Source: Canna indica (taxonomy: Eukaryota; Streptophyta; Magnoliopsida; Zingiberales; Cannaceae). Taken from it: a stretch of 64,000 bases of DNA. Positions 1-11,890 of this stretch are shown one piece after another. The DNA lies in contig CP136892.1 in assembly GCA_034359265.1 (NCBI GenBank), positions 85,800,001 to 85,864,000 on the forward strand, read 5' to 3'. Under the pieces are notes generated by a model. It searched no databases. It saw nothing but the letters and a program-made list of their open reading frames with translations, and was not told the DNA's origin. The translations under genes were made by a program, and so were the position numbers. Each line of letters starts with the position of its first letter. Within the stretch, counting starts at the first letter, position 1.

Positions 1-2
1 TT

Positions 3-488
3 GCCAACAGCAAGTATGAGTTCCTGTGGGTGATAAGGCCGGACCTCGTGAAGGGAGACACGGCTATACTACCACCGGAGTTCTCGGAGGAGACCAAGGA
101 GAGGTGCTTATTGGCGAACTGGTGCTCGCAAGAGGCTGTGCTGTCGCACAAAGCGGTGGGAGGCTTCTTGACCCACAGTGGATGGAACTCAACTATTGAG
201 AGCATCAGCGGAGGAGTGCCGATGCTGTCTTGGCCATTCTTCGCGGAGCAACAAACCAACTGCAGATATGCATGCACAGAGTGGGGGAACTGCATGGAGA
301 TTGATAACAATGTGAAGAGGGAGGAGGTGGAAACGTTGATTAGAGAGTTGATGGGGGATGGAGAGAAGGGGAAGGAGATGAGGAAAAAGGCAATTGAGTG
401 GAAGGAGAAAGCCATTAGGGCAACACAGCCAGGTGGCTCATCTGTTCTGAACTGGGAAAGATTAATCGAGGAGATGATCCTACTTTGA
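3..488 (+). pseudogene. UGT85-type glycosyltransferase, 3' end only (cut by window edge)
   Basis: This is the last 161 codons of a family-1 UDP-glycosyltransferase. It includes the sugar-donor (PSPG) region, which starts at WCSQ and contains HSGWNS and the terminal EQ pair that contacts the donor sugar. The frame is open from the window edge to the stop at 486-488. By eye, bases 1-683 are identical to 38405-39087 of UGT C, so this is a very recent copy of that gene's 3' part or a product of gene conversion. The start lies outside the window, so whether the full gene is intact cannot be judged. The 3' flank is interrupted at 706 by a copia retrotransposon. It could be a functional gene if the missing part exists upstream. 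Confidence 0.75.
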
Positions 489-705
489 AGGAGATGCATT
501 CCTGGGAAAGATTAATCAACAAGAGAATATTCTACTTTGGAGGAGATGCACTCCGAAGAGTTTATTAAGTTGCACTAGATGCTAGCAATTTAAAATCCTT
601 AAGAGATACAATTATGATAACTCTGGTGTAATTATCATCACCAATATAATAGCAGTCCGCTATGTCTGAAATTAAGTGTCATGACTGAGATAACTAGATG
701 ATAAC

Positions 706-1491
706 TGTGAGGGTTGATTCATTTTAAACCCAATATGAAATGGGCCAGCAAAGAGAGAGAGAGATAGAAAAAAAAAAGAACAGCATCTGTTTTGGGCTCG
801 GCCCGGCCCAGGCGGGCCGAACATCCCTCCAGCTACCAATTTTGACCGGTTCCTTGCATGGAACTCGGTCTATTTTTGACTGTTTCCAACCAAAAGCTTA
901 TCCACCGCCTCAATTACTTGGTAAAAGAAATTTCAATAACCATCTGATTAAATCAGACGGAGCAGCAAATTTTATGGAGAGTTTTTCTCCACCAAATCAG
1001 GCATGAATCGGTTCTCCTCCTCTATTATAAATAGGGGTCTCATATGCAGTGTCAAATAAGATCATCCTAATAATTCTCAGAGCCTCTCATCTACTCCGTT
1101 TCTCAGGCAGGATTTCTTTCTAGCGGCTCTCTTCCCCTTCACACCGTCTCAGGCAGAAGCAAGAAGATCAAGGACGCCGCATCCACAGTTTTTAGGCAGA
1201 AGCAGGAATCCAGATTTCGGGGTGCAGAAAAATATCCAAGAACATACAATATTTTTCTTTACAGTTTATTAATAAGTTGTATTCTGCTCTTGTATTGGCC
1301 GTGTTTTCTCCTCCTTCTAATAAAACCAAGTGCCCTCTTCTCCCCGTGGAGTAGGCCCGGTACCCCGCCGGGCTGAACCACGTAAATTTGGTGTTCTTTG
1401 TGTTTTTTTCTGGATTTACTCGTTTTGGTATTTTTCCTTTTGGCGTTTGGATTTTTGGATCCTTGCAGGAAGATCCAATTTCTTCCTAACA
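706..1491 (+). repeat. 5' LTR of copia 1
   Basis: 786 bp, TG...CA ends. It contains a TATA-like CTATTATAAATAGG around 1021-1035, which would drive the element's transcript, so R would start shortly after it. The stretch between about 1070 and 1210 repeats short GGCAG-containing motifs. Confidence 0.9.
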
Positions 1492-1495
1492 GTTG

Positions 1496-1508
1496 TGGTA
1501 TCAGAGCC
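1496..1508 (+). other. Primer-binding site (initiator Met-tRNA) of copia 1
   Basis: TGGTATCAGAGCC lies four bases after the 5' LTR end. It is the standard copia primer site, complementary to the 3' end of the cytosolic initiator tRNA. Confidence 0.9.
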
Positions 1509-1519
1509 AACAATCCACA

Positions 1520-4500
1520 ATGTCAGGGGCAAAATATGAAATCCAGAAACTGAATCATAATGTCAACTACTCATTATGGGCTTTGAAGATCAAAGCAATT
1601 TTGATTAAAGAGAACTTTCAGGACACTATTCGTGAGCGAGATGCAATGGAAGACACTGAAAGAGAAAAGGACCGACCCGATAAAAGTGCTAAAGCCACCT
1701 TGTACATGAGCATTTGCGACGAGGCACTACGAGAAGTTGCATCAGAAAAGACCGCCGCAGATGTATGGAAAAAGCTTGCCACAATCTACCAAGATAAAAC
1801 TCTTACAAGTAAGATGACACTTAGACAGAAATTATATTTTTTACGCATGACTGATGGCACTTCTGTTAAAAATCATATTAGTATTTTTCGCTCTATTCTT
1901 GCTGATCTTGAGGATATGGAAGTTAAATTTGAGGAAGAAGATAAAGCTTTTATGCTTCTAATTACTCTCCCTGCTTCTTTTAAAAATTTTCGTGAAAGTT
2001 TATTGTATGGCAAGAATACTATAACTCTGGATGAAGTGACAACGATGCTAGTATCCAAGGAGATTGTCGATTCTCAACTTACCACAGGATCCTCTAGAAG
2101 CCGTGGAGAAGCCCTGAACACTAGAGGACGAAATAGGTCACGGGACAAAAGCCGGGGTAAGTTCAGATCTAAATCCAGATTTAAAAACGTGCAGTGCTAT
2201 TATTGCAAAAAGATGGGACACATCAAATCAGAATGCCGTAAGCTGAAACGGAGACTGGAGGAACAAAATCAGAACGGAGAAGCATCCTATGCTGATGAGG
2301 ATGAAAAAGTAAAGGTACTTACTGTTTCTGCTTGTTATGCTAGATCTCAAGATGAATGGATTTTAGATTCAGGTTGCTCTTATCATATGACACCGCACCG
2401 AGAATGGTTTGCCACATATGAAAATGCTGATGGTAAGGAAGTGTTAATGGGAAATGACTCATCATGTCAAGTAGCAGGAGTTGGCTCAGTAAAAATTAAA
2501 ATGCATGATGGCATTACAAGGACTCTAACTCAGGTATGGCACGTTCCAGGTCTTAAAAGAAATTTAATTTCTTTATCTTCATTAGATGCACTTGGATACA
2601 AGTATTCATGCCAAGACGAAGTTTTCAGAGTCACAAAGGGGTCCTTAACAGTAATGAAAGCATTAAAAGTAAACCAACTCTACATCCTGCAAGGCACAAC
2701 GGTAACAAGTGGTGCAGCTATGGTAACTTCTGAACACTCTGATGATATTGCTAAATTATGGCATATGAGATTAGGGCATATTAATGAAAGGAGCATGCTA
2801 ATTCTTGAACAAAAGGGACTACTTGGAAAACAGAAATTTGCTAAGTTAGATTTATGTGAACATTTCATCTATGACAAACAGAAAAAAGTCTCATTCTCCA
2901 CAGGGCAACACTATGCAAAAGAAAAATTGGACTACATCCACTCTGATCTATGGGGGCCATCACCGGTTGAATCTCAAGGAGGAGCTCGATACATGCTCAC
3001 TTTTATTGATGATTACTCCAGGAAGGTATGGGCTTATTTTATTAAAAATAAATTTGATGTCTTCTCTAAATTTCAATCTTGGAAGACAATGATTGAGAAG
3101 CAAACCGGTAGATATGTTCGGACCCTGCGAACCGACAATGGCCTAGAATTTTGCAGTGGAGAATTTAAAAATTTTTGCTCCAGAGAAGGGATCATAAGAC
3201 ATCACACAGTTCCCTACACACCTCAGCAGAATGGAGTAGCAGAAAGGATGAACCGCACCATCATAGAAAGGGTAAGAAGTATGCTTTCTAATGCTAACCT
3301 TTCTAAAAGTTTTTGGGCAGAGGCTGCATCCACCGCTTGCTACCTGATAAATCGATCACCTTCTTCATCTATTGAATTCAAGACGCCTGAGGAAAAATGG
3401 ATCGAGTCGCCAGCCTCTTATGACCACCTTAAAATTTTTGGGAGCACTGTCTATGTCAGAGTGAATGAAGAAAAATTAGAACCTAGATCAAATAAATGTA
3501 TTTTCTTAGGATATCCTAGTGGAGTGAAAGGCTATAAAGTATGGTGTCTAAATAACTGTAAAACAGAAATCCATAGAGATGTAATTTTTGATGAACATGT
3601 ACTTTTTAAAATGAAAAAGGAGAACCAAGAAGAGGATGACTCACAGGAACCTACAGTGCCATCAGAAGAAATACCACCTCAGCCTGCTACCAAAGAATTC
3701 TGGTTTCCTACACCTACGCCTCGATCGTCTTCCATAGAAGCCAATGACATTGCTCCATTAGAACAGGCCACTGAAGAACATGTGCAGGTCCAGGAGGAGC
3801 CACACCCAGTTCAGGAGGAGCCACATCGGGTCCAGGAGGAGCAACATCAAGTTGAGGAGGATAATCCTTATTCCATTGCTCTCAACCGACCTAGGCGAGC
3901 ACCATGTCCTAATCCTAAGTATGCAAATGTTGCTACATATTCTCTAGCAGTGGCAGAAGAAACTCCATGCACTGAAGAACCAGCCTCTTATAAAGAAGCA
4001 CTAAACCGGACAGATTCAAGAAAGTGGCATGAAGAGATTGTAGAAGAATTCAAGTCATTGCAGAAAAATAATACTTGGGAACTTGTGAATCCTCCACCGC
4101 ACAAGAAACTTGTTGGGTGCAAGTGGATCTACAAACTCAAAGAAGGCGGCTTCTATAAAGCTCGGCTTGTGGCAAAGGGATACAGTCAAAATGAAGGTAT
4201 TGACTACAAAGATATTTTTTCTCCTGTGGTTAAGCATACCTCTATTCGTGTTCTTCTAGGATTAGTAGCCATGCAAGACTTGGAGTTGGAACAGCTTGAT
4301 GTAAAGACAGCTTTCCTACACGGTGACTTAGAAGAACAAATCTACATGGCACAACCAGAAGGGTTTGAAGTAAAAAATAAAGTTGATCATGTCTGCCTCC
4401 TAAAGAAGTCACTATATGGCCTCAAGCAATCTCCCAGACAATGGTATAAGAAGTTTGATCAGTTCATGCTTGGTATTAATTTCAGTAGATCATCTTTTGA

Positions 4501-5523
4501 CAGTTGTATTTATTTAAAGAAAACAACTAGTTCTATGATTTATCTGCTTCTTTATGTTGATGACATGCTTATTGTGGCAAAAGATATTACTGAAATAGAC
4601 AGGCTAAAGAAACACCCTAAAGGTGAATTTGATATGAAAGACCTTGGGGCTGCAAGAAAAATCCTTGGGATGGAGATAAAGCGAGATCGCAAAGCAAGAA
4701 AGTTGTACCTAACTCAGGAAAGTTATGTAAAGCAAGTGGTTGAGCGCTTTGGCATGCAAGAAGCAAAATCCGTCAAGACACCTCTTGCCGCACACTTCAA
4801 ATTGTCGGAATTACTATGCCCAAAAGATGAAAAAGAAAGAGTTAATATGTCACAGGTACCCTATGCAAGTGCAGTTGGCAGCCTTATGTACGCCATGATC
4901 TGTACCCGCCCAGACATAGCACATGCAGTCAGTGTTGTCAGCCGGTACATGGCAAATCCGGGAAAAGCACATTGGGAGGCAGTCAAATGGATCCTGCGCT
5001 ACTTACATGGTACTTCTAAAACCAGTCTTGTTTTCGGTGGAACTAATGAATCATTTGCAGGATACTCAGACTCGGACTATGCCGGTGACCTTGATAAAAG
5101 GAGATCAATTACCGCCTACATCTTCACTATAGGCGAAACTGCAGTAAGTTGGAAAGCTGGTCTACAATCTACTATCGCCCTCTCTACCACTGAAGCGGAA
5201 TACATGGCTATTACAGAACAATTAAAGAAGCAATCTGGCTTGGGAGCCTGATAAAAGAATTAACTTCTCAAAATAGGGACATAGTCGTACATAGTGACAG
5301 TCAGAGTGCAATTCATTTTTCAAAAGATCAGATGTTTCATGAAAGGACAAAGCACATCGACGTCAGATTCCATTTCATCAGGGATATAATTTCAAAAGGA
5401 GAAATAAAGCTTTAGAAAATTGACACAGCTCACAATCCTGCAGATATGCTTACTAAAGTACTACCAACGGCCAAATTTGAACACTGCCTGAACTTGGTAA
5501 GATTGATTAATGGTGCAGGTTAG
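1520..5523 (+). pseudogene. Copia 1 gag-pol polyprotein, inactivated late in pol
   Basis: One frame runs from the ATG at 1520 to 5251. In order it encodes: a copia gag; a CCHC knuckle (CYYCKKMGHIKSEC, near 2194); the aspartic protease (WILDSGCSYH, near 2360); the integrase HHCC finger and DDE core (2755-3250); reverse transcriptase (KTAFLHGDLEEQ near 4305, YVDDMLI near 4555); and the start of RNase H (SDSDYAGD, TTEAEYMA). There are three lesions. The second Cys of the integrase zinc finger reads Phe (CEHF, near 2866). A one-base deletion near 5219 shifts frame inside RNase H. After that shift the correct frame carries a TAG at 5413-5415. The remaining RNase H tail (ERTKHIDVRFHFIRD, PADMLTK) reads to a stop at 5521-5523. 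The element therefore cannot make a complete polyprotein. Confidence 0.9.
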
Positions 5524-5592
5524 CCCTACAGGGCTCTTGGGAGAAGAGGAGAATGCTACACATCGGACTTAAAATTCATCAAAGGAGGAAAT

Positions 5593-6374
5593 TGTGAGGG
5601 TTGATTCATTTTAAACCCAATATGAAATGGGCCAGCAAAGAGAGAGAGATAGAAAAAAAAAGAGCAGCATCTGTTTTGGGCTAGGCCCGGCCCAGGCGGG
5701 CCGAACATCCCTCCAGCCACCAATTTTGACCGGTTCCTTGCATGGAACTCGGTCTATTTTTTACAGTTTCCAGCCAAAAGCTTATCCACCGCCTCAATTA
5801 CTTGGTAAAAGAAATTTCAGTAACCATCTGATTAAATCAGACGGAGCAGCAAATTTTATGGAGAGTTTTTCTCCATCAAATCAGGCATGAATCGATTCTC
5901 CTCCTCTATTATAAATAGGGGTCTCATATGCAGTGTCAAATAAGATCATCCTAATAATTCTCAGAGCCTCTCATCTACTCCGTTTCTCAGGCAGAATTCC
6001 TTTCTAGCGGCTCTCTTCCCCTTCACACCGTCTCAGGCAGAAGCAAGAAGATCAAGGACGCCGCATCCACAGTTTTCAGGCAGAAGCAGGAATCCAGATT
6101 TCGGGGTGCAGAAAAATATCCAAGAACATGCAATATTTTTCTTTACAATTTATTAATAAGTTGTATTCTGCTCTTGTATTGGCCGTGTTTTCTCCTCCTT
6201 CTAATTAAACCAAGTGCCCTCTTCTCCCCGTGGAGTAGGCCCGGTACCCCGCCGGGCTGAACCACGTAAATTTGGTGTTCTTTGTGTTTTTTCTGAATTT
6301 ACTCGTTTTGATATTTTTCCTTTTGGCGTTTGGATTTTTGGATCCTTGCAGGAAGATCCAATTTCTTCCTAACA
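5593..6374 (+). repeat. 3' LTR of copia 1
   Basis: 782 bp, preceded by the polypurine tract at about 5580-5591. It differs from the 5' LTR by scattered substitutions and by short length changes in the GA and A runs. Confidence 0.9.
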
Positions 6375-6798
6375 ATCATCACCAATATAATAGCAGTCCG
6401 CTATGTCTGAAATTAAGTGTCATGGCTGAGATAACTAGATGAGAACAAGCTCATGCAAATAAACGCATCGTCTGGTAGCCTGTAAAGAGGACATATGTTG
6501 TACTTTTTGTGCAGAAGTAAAAATATAAAAAAGCTCACAAACATGCAGGGTAGAACTAAACGTATATAGACCATAGTAAGTGAAGGATATAGTTAGTTAA
6601 ACCGAGTACCAAATACTACTAGCAAGCAATAGTTGCAATGTTTAGTTGTTTACAGTACGAATTACTACTTCCTAGTGTTTACTCGTCCTCAAGGCTATAG
6701 GAATTTTTTTTTTTCAGTGTGTCAAAAGAGAATTCAACAGACCTTGTCGCCGCAAGCCATTGAGGCTCTCTACCAATCAAAAATAAGGCCTATATGGT
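6375..6798 (+). repeat. Duplicated 3' flank of UGT C and last codons of PABN
   Basis: This stretch matches 39043-39448 with scattered differences and small indels. It includes the last few codons and the stop of the minus-strand PABN gene (about 6776-6796) and stops inside that exon. It therefore belongs to the same duplication as the UGT fragment at the window start, now separated from it by copia 1. There is no gene of its own here. Confidence 0.8.
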
Positions 6799-7926
6799 AA
6801 CAAGACATTTAGGTGCACATGCTAACTGCAACAATTCGTTCGCAACCTTTGTATGATAGATGGTGATGGTGCAAACTTCTTGTCAAATCTTCGTATGTGT
6901 CGGCAGTGGACGGATTGTTGAAGCTACCACATGCATCTCTAAATGTCTTGTTTCTAAAATAGCATCAAAAACTTTTGCCTTTGTCAACGACATACGTACA
7001 ATAACCTTAGAGTGTTTGTATTCTTCCCTGTGGTACAAATTGCGTATCGGTACTAGTTAGAGAGATTTAAGTAATAATCAAGAACAAAATAATAATTTTA
7101 AGATAACAATTTAATAATTTAAAAATAAAATAAATAAATAAGTAAACAAAATAATGAATTATTACTTGTTGGTGTATGTCTTGGCCTACTTGAGTATTAT
7201 CTCTTTATGATGATATCAAAGAAAGCCTCATATTTGTTCTGCACCTTCAAGACCTTGATGCTCAATCAAATTGGCTCGATTTAAGTGTCGCACATTAACA
7301 TGCAACCATATTGCTTCCTTTGCCTCTTGAAACTCTCGATCGATTGTCAAATGTCGTCAACCTCAGCATCAAGATATGGACATGAAAATTCACAAGAAAT
7401 TGGAGATGCAATAATTTTTTTTAATATAAAGTAACTGCAAGTAACATTCTTTCTCTATATTTTTTTCATATTTATTTAATTTAATTCGGGCAGCAAAGTA
7501 ACTAAATGCAAAACAAAGTTTCCTCTCTCTCTCATTTAATTGTAGCATATAAAGTAGTGATCTTTCTCTCTTTCATTCGTACGCCTCCTCCCCCACCCCT
7601 CTCTCTGTTCCTATTCCTCCTCCCCCGTTCCTTTTTCCTGGAGCATCGCCCTGGCTTCCCCAAGAACCCAGACGGCTTGCCGCACTACCCCTTCGCTCCA
7701 ACGATGACTTAATTCCAAGAAGTGTAAGTAAAATTACTCTCATCACATTTTGCTGGAAGCCTGGAAAGTAATTGATTCGTCCTTAATCAATCGCGCAGCT
7801 CAGTAATCCCCAAGAATGAATTAAGAAGGTCTCCTCACTGTCAAAGACTCAAAGCTCGGATTTAGCGAAGGCATCTCCCACATCTTATTCGAGCCCTACG
7901 ATGAAGTAGTGCACCAACATCGTCGT
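6799..7926 (+). repeat. 1.1-kb direct repeat, copy 1 (hAT relic plus LDH 5' fragment)
   Basis: This copy is near-identical to 8643-9773. It contains one arm of a foldback (about 6913-7010), an AT-rich stretch, a hAT transposase relic on the minus strand (7170-7410) and a pyrimidine-rich segment (7525-7640). It ends with the first bases homologous to the lactate dehydrogenase pseudogene. Copy 1 stops at 7926, whereas copy 2 runs on into LDH sequence, so copy 1 is the truncated derivative. Confidence 0.85.
7170..7410 (-). mobile_element. hAT (DUF659-type) transposase relic, copy 1
   Basis: On the minus strand one frame reads [18 protein letters not shown] before stops set in. This resembles the segment of hAT transposases with the YGC.I..D.W pattern. 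The same piece recurs at 9010-9260 and at 40628-40868, the last next to a BED-finger-like segment. The frame is interrupted by stops and has no function. Confidence 0.5.
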
Positions 7927-8589
7927 GTACCATTCTTTTTTTTCAATTTAAGCTCCAAAGACATAATTTTCAATGATAAGAACAAATAATCCACTAATAG
8001 AGCACAATAAACTTCTCCACTATGGCCCAATACATTTAAAAGATATTCAAATTTTTTAATTAGAATGAGAAAATGTATATTTTTTCCTAAAATGTAATAG
8101 AGTGGCAATCATCAAATGAGGTAGGCATCTTGACAAACCCAACATGACTATGGTTGATTCCATAGGTCTACAAAACACAAGTTTGAAAATTACCCCAAAT
8201 TATGATGTTTTGGTATCCAAAATATCGCATTAACATTACACATTTTTTATGGGTGTCCAAGCACTAATCATAAATCAGTATAATCTTGAGGTAAAAGGCG
8301 ATGCTACTATGTAATTATCAGACTCGACATTTTGCGAGCTACTTATCATGATGGTAGTCCTGCAACGTCACTGGTGCTCCAAATTTTTGCTTCTCTTTCA
8401 ACCTTTTTTCATACGCTTTGATTGTCCTGCTCCTCCAACTATCGTGGTCTTCATTTTGCATGTAATAATCAAAATATAGTTCATTTATCCAAAAATTAAA
8501 TTTGGAGGTGTTAGTGTTGATGGCCTTCAATAATTGCATCAAGAGGATCTCCGTTTGATCTTTTCCCTTTGGCTTTTCTAGTCTTAGAT
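7927..8589. other. Spacer between the 1.1-kb repeats, with an unassigned minus-strand ORF
   Basis: AT-rich sequence. A 113-codon minus-strand ORF (8339-8680) runs into the foldback arm. Its product is lysine-rich (EKRLKEKQKFGAP) and I do not recognise it. It may be part of a decayed transposon. There is no intron or promoter evidence for a gene. Confidence 0.5.
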
Positions 8590-8852
8590 GGTTATTGTGC
8601 GTTGTCGTTGACAAAGGCAAAAGCTTTCGGTGCTCTTTTGGAAACAAGACATTTAGAGATGCATATGGTAGCTGCAACAATTCGTTCGCAACCTTTGTAT
8701 GATAGATGGTGATGGTGCAAACTTCCTGTCAAATCTTCGTATGTGTCGGCAGTGAACGGATTGTTGAAGCTACCAAATGCATCTCTAAATGTCTTGTTTC
8801 CAAAATAGCATCGAAAGCTTTTGCCTTTGTCAACGACATACGCACAATAACC
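8590..8852. repeat. Imperfect foldback (inverted repeat), arms of about 75-100 bp
   Basis: The left arm begins GGTTATTGTGCG at 8590. The right arm ends with its complement, CGCACAATAACC, at 8852. The two arms share the GTTGACAAAGGCAAAAGC and GGAAACAAGACATTTAGA segments in opposite orientation. The centre lies near 8720. Copy 1 of the 1.1-kb repeat keeps only the right arm, so the duplication began inside the left arm. Confidence 0.8.
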
Positions 8853-9773
8853 TTAGAGTGTTGTATTCTCGCTTGTGGTACAAATTGCGTATTGGTACCA
8901 GTTAGAGAGATTTAAGTAATAATCAAGAACAAAATAATAATTTTAAGATAACAATTTAATAATTTAAAAATAAAATGAATAAATAAGTAAACAAAATAAT
9001 GAATTATTACTTGTTGGTGTATGTCTTGGCCTACTTGAGTATTATCTCTTTATGATGATATCAAAGAAAGCCTCATATTTGTTCTGCACCTTCAAGACCT
9101 TGATGCTCAATCAAATTGGCTCGATTTAACTGTCGCACATTAACATGCAACCATATTGCTTCCTTTGCCTCTTGAAACTCTCGATTGATTGTCAAATATC
9201 GTCAACCTCAGCATCAAGATATGGACATGAAAATTCACAAGAAATTGGAGATGCAATAATTTTTTTTAATATAAAGTAACTGCAAGTAACATTCTTTCTC
9301 TATATTTTTTTCATATTTATTTAATTTAATTGCGGGCAGCAAAGTAACTAAATGCAAAACAAAGTTTCCTCTCTCTCTCATTTAATTGTAGCATATAAAG
9401 TAGTGATCTTTCTCTCTTTCATTCGTACGCCTCCTCCCCCACCCCTCTCTCTGTTCCTATTCCTCCTCCCCCGTTCCTTTTTCCTGGAGCATCGCCCTGG
9501 CTTCCCCAAGAACCCAGACGGCTTGCCGCACTACCCCTTCGCTCCAACGATGACTTAATTCCAAGAAGTGTAAGTAAAATTACTCTCATCACATTTTGCT
9601 GAAAGCCTGGAAAGTAATTGATTCGTCCTTAATCAATCGCGCAGCTCAGTAATCCCCAAGAATGAATTAAGAAGGTCTCCTCACTGTCAAAGACTCAAAG
9701 CTCGGATTTAGCGAAGGCATCTCCCGCATCTTATTCGAGCCCTACGATGAAGTAGTGCACCAACACCGTCGTG
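8643..9773 (+). repeat. 1.1-kb direct repeat, copy 2
   Basis: Partner of 6799-7926 with few differences by eye. It includes the right foldback arm, the second hAT relic (9010-9260, minus strand) and the pyrimidine-rich tract (9370-9480). It runs without a break into the LDH pseudogene. Confidence 0.85.
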
Positions 9774-10090
9774 GTTGGCTATGGCAACGTCAGCATGGTG
9801 ATCGATCGCGACGCTGGACCCCACTGACTAGCTCGCTCTGGTGGATGTCGACGCCAAGAAGCTGCATGGCGACATGTTGGACCTACAGCATGCGGCTGCC
9901 TTCCTCCCAACGAACCCGGATTCACGCCTCCACGGACTACAACATCATCGCTGACTCAGCTGCATGCATCATAAACGACTTGGGCGTGGCATGACCTAGA
10001 GGAGTTGCACGCCTTGATCTCCTGCAGAGGAACTTGGCCATCTTCAAGAGGGTGGTGCCGTCGCTGGTTATTATTAATGTTCCACCTTGT
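9730..10090 (+). pseudogene. L-lactate dehydrogenase 5'-part pseudogene
   Basis: Short stretches in shifting frames match plant L-lactate dehydrogenase in the right order. VVGYGNVSMVID (9770-9806) matches the NAD-binding glycine loop. KLHGDMLDLQHAAAFLP (about 9858-9908) follows. ASTDYNIIADS (about 9930-9960) corresponds to the next strand. LDLLQRNLAIFKRVVPSLV (about 10012-10070) corresponds to the helix after the mobile loop. Frame changes and the loss of the loop between Ser and LDLL show it is dead. The catalytic half with the active-site His is absent. It could be a truncated retro- or transposon-carried copy, because the identical upstream piece is also at 7866-7926. Confidence 0.8.
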
Positions 10091-11834
10091 AGCATCAACT
10101 CAATTTGATCTCCCTTTTTATAGATTAATCGTGTAGCTTTTACAATCGATCGAGATTGTTATGTATTGATGGATTCATTATTTAATTGAAGAGCATTTCA
10201 AGAAGAATTATATATGCTGCACTTTGAGTATACAGGGAGGATAGTTTGGAATTTGTCCTCATCGGTCGTTTCTATTTTCGTCATCCATCCCATTAATTTT
10301 TTTTACTTATATAAGGGCAGAGGACATAATTATCTCCCGTATATATGATATTTTATTATTTTAAAAATAATTCAAAATAAAAAGTCGCCATGTTTGAAAA
10401 CAAATTAAAATAAATGTTATTTTGTAGAAGTTGATATATGTGAGGAATCTATTTATAAAGAGTTAATATCATATAAATTTAATACAATTTATAAAAATAT
10501 GATTTCAATTGATTAGTTCTGATTAACGGAAGGAGCATTAAATAATTATTTAATTCCTAGAATTTATGTGCAAAATCCTGATTTGGAATTAATTATATGT
10601 TCCAATTGATTTGGAATTTATGTGCGAATTCAACCCTTCCATTGTATCAATCACTGATTAATTACCAATCGATCTAAATTATTGGTGGTGGAGTATTAAT
10701 TAAATAATTATCAGTTCATGGTAATTAAGGGTTGTTATGTGATATGGTAACTGAAACTTCTAATTAATAAATCAATTAACAAATCTCACCGTGCATTAAT
10801 TAAATGATGCAACCGCACTATTGGATTCAAAGCACTCATTAATAACTAAATAGAGCAACAACAAAAAAAATTAAAAATATTTTTAAACAATGTTAGAAAG
10901 TGTTTCGTTAAAACTTTTCTGATATATTCACAATGAAGTTCTACTAACGTGGCATATTTAGGTTTTTTCAATTTTTTTTTTACTAATATATATTTTAATT
11001 TTTCTTTCTTTCAATTAATGTTGCATGCACTTAATTATTTGACCAAATAATTCTAATTCAATAATATTAAAATGTGTAGTTTCTAAACTTAAGAAATTCT
11101 CTATCTTTAGTCGAGTTTTTTTATTTTTTTATTATTTTATTATATTTTCATATGTATGTTGATTATTTGAGATTTATAGTTAATTTTGTGCGAGTTTTCT
11201 CAATAGAAATTTTGTTGATAAATTCGAATTTTATACTCATTATATTTTTATTTCTTCCTCTTACAAGTTTCTTCATCTCTTCTTTCTTACTTCTGTTGAA
11301 AAGTAGGTTAGAAATTTTACTTGCATTCCTTTATTTTATTGTTTCTTATTATGTTTTATATGTTAGTGATTTGAGATTTATAGTTAATTTTGTTTGAGTT
11401 TTATCATTATTATTATGATTTTTAATACTTTCCTTATATATATATTTTTTAGGGTACTACAAGAGCATAAAGATAATCACTAATGAAAATGACAAATACA
11501 ATTTTGATGCAAAATTGATAGACTTACCACCGCTAGAAGCTAATAGTGAATGCTTAAACAATAATTTCTCTAGCAATATATAATTGTGATAAAGATTTAA
11601 TTCATGCACATACATGTTATTTCTATGTTTTAAATATCATAATTTAAACTAAATCATATTAGATTATGTATTATTATTATTATTATTATTATTAATTAAT
11701 TAATTAATTAATTAATTAATTTTTTATTTTCAAAAAATGTTTTAAGTTGATATCACGACGGCAGAATTGGTGAGTCTGTTTTATTTTAAAATATGTATTT
11801 TTAGTATTTTGATTATTTTTGTAAATATATGTAA

Positions 11835-11890
<56 letters not shown>

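Larger units (their letters stand above)
706..6374 (+). mobile_element. Tork-like Ty1/copia LTR retrotransposon (copia 1)
   Basis: This is a complete LTR element with a 5' LTR at 706-1491 and a 3' LTR at 5593-6374. Both LTRs begin TGTGAGGG and end CTAACA. A primer-binding site matching the initiator-Met tRNA 3' end (TGGTATCAGAGCC) sits at 1496-1508. A purine tract (AAAGGAGGAAA) precedes the 3' LTR. The LTRs differ at roughly 18-20 positions by eye, so the insertion is not new. The usual 5-bp target duplication is not seen: the 5 bases on the left are ATAAC and on the right ATCAT. Instead about 72 bp of flank (634-705 and 6375-6446) is repeated on both sides. The order of pol domains (protease, integrase, RT, RNase H) defines the superfamily. 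The Tork label rests on the gag and protease style and is less certain. Confidence 0.93.

Noticed and set aside
6860..7060. Plus-strand ORF in the 1.1-kb repeat (and its twin at 8706)
   Set aside because: It crosses a foldback arm and differs between copies in frame and end. No family resemblance.
9755..9994. 79-codon ORF as a gene
   Set aside because: It is one of several shifted frames across the LDH pseudogene.
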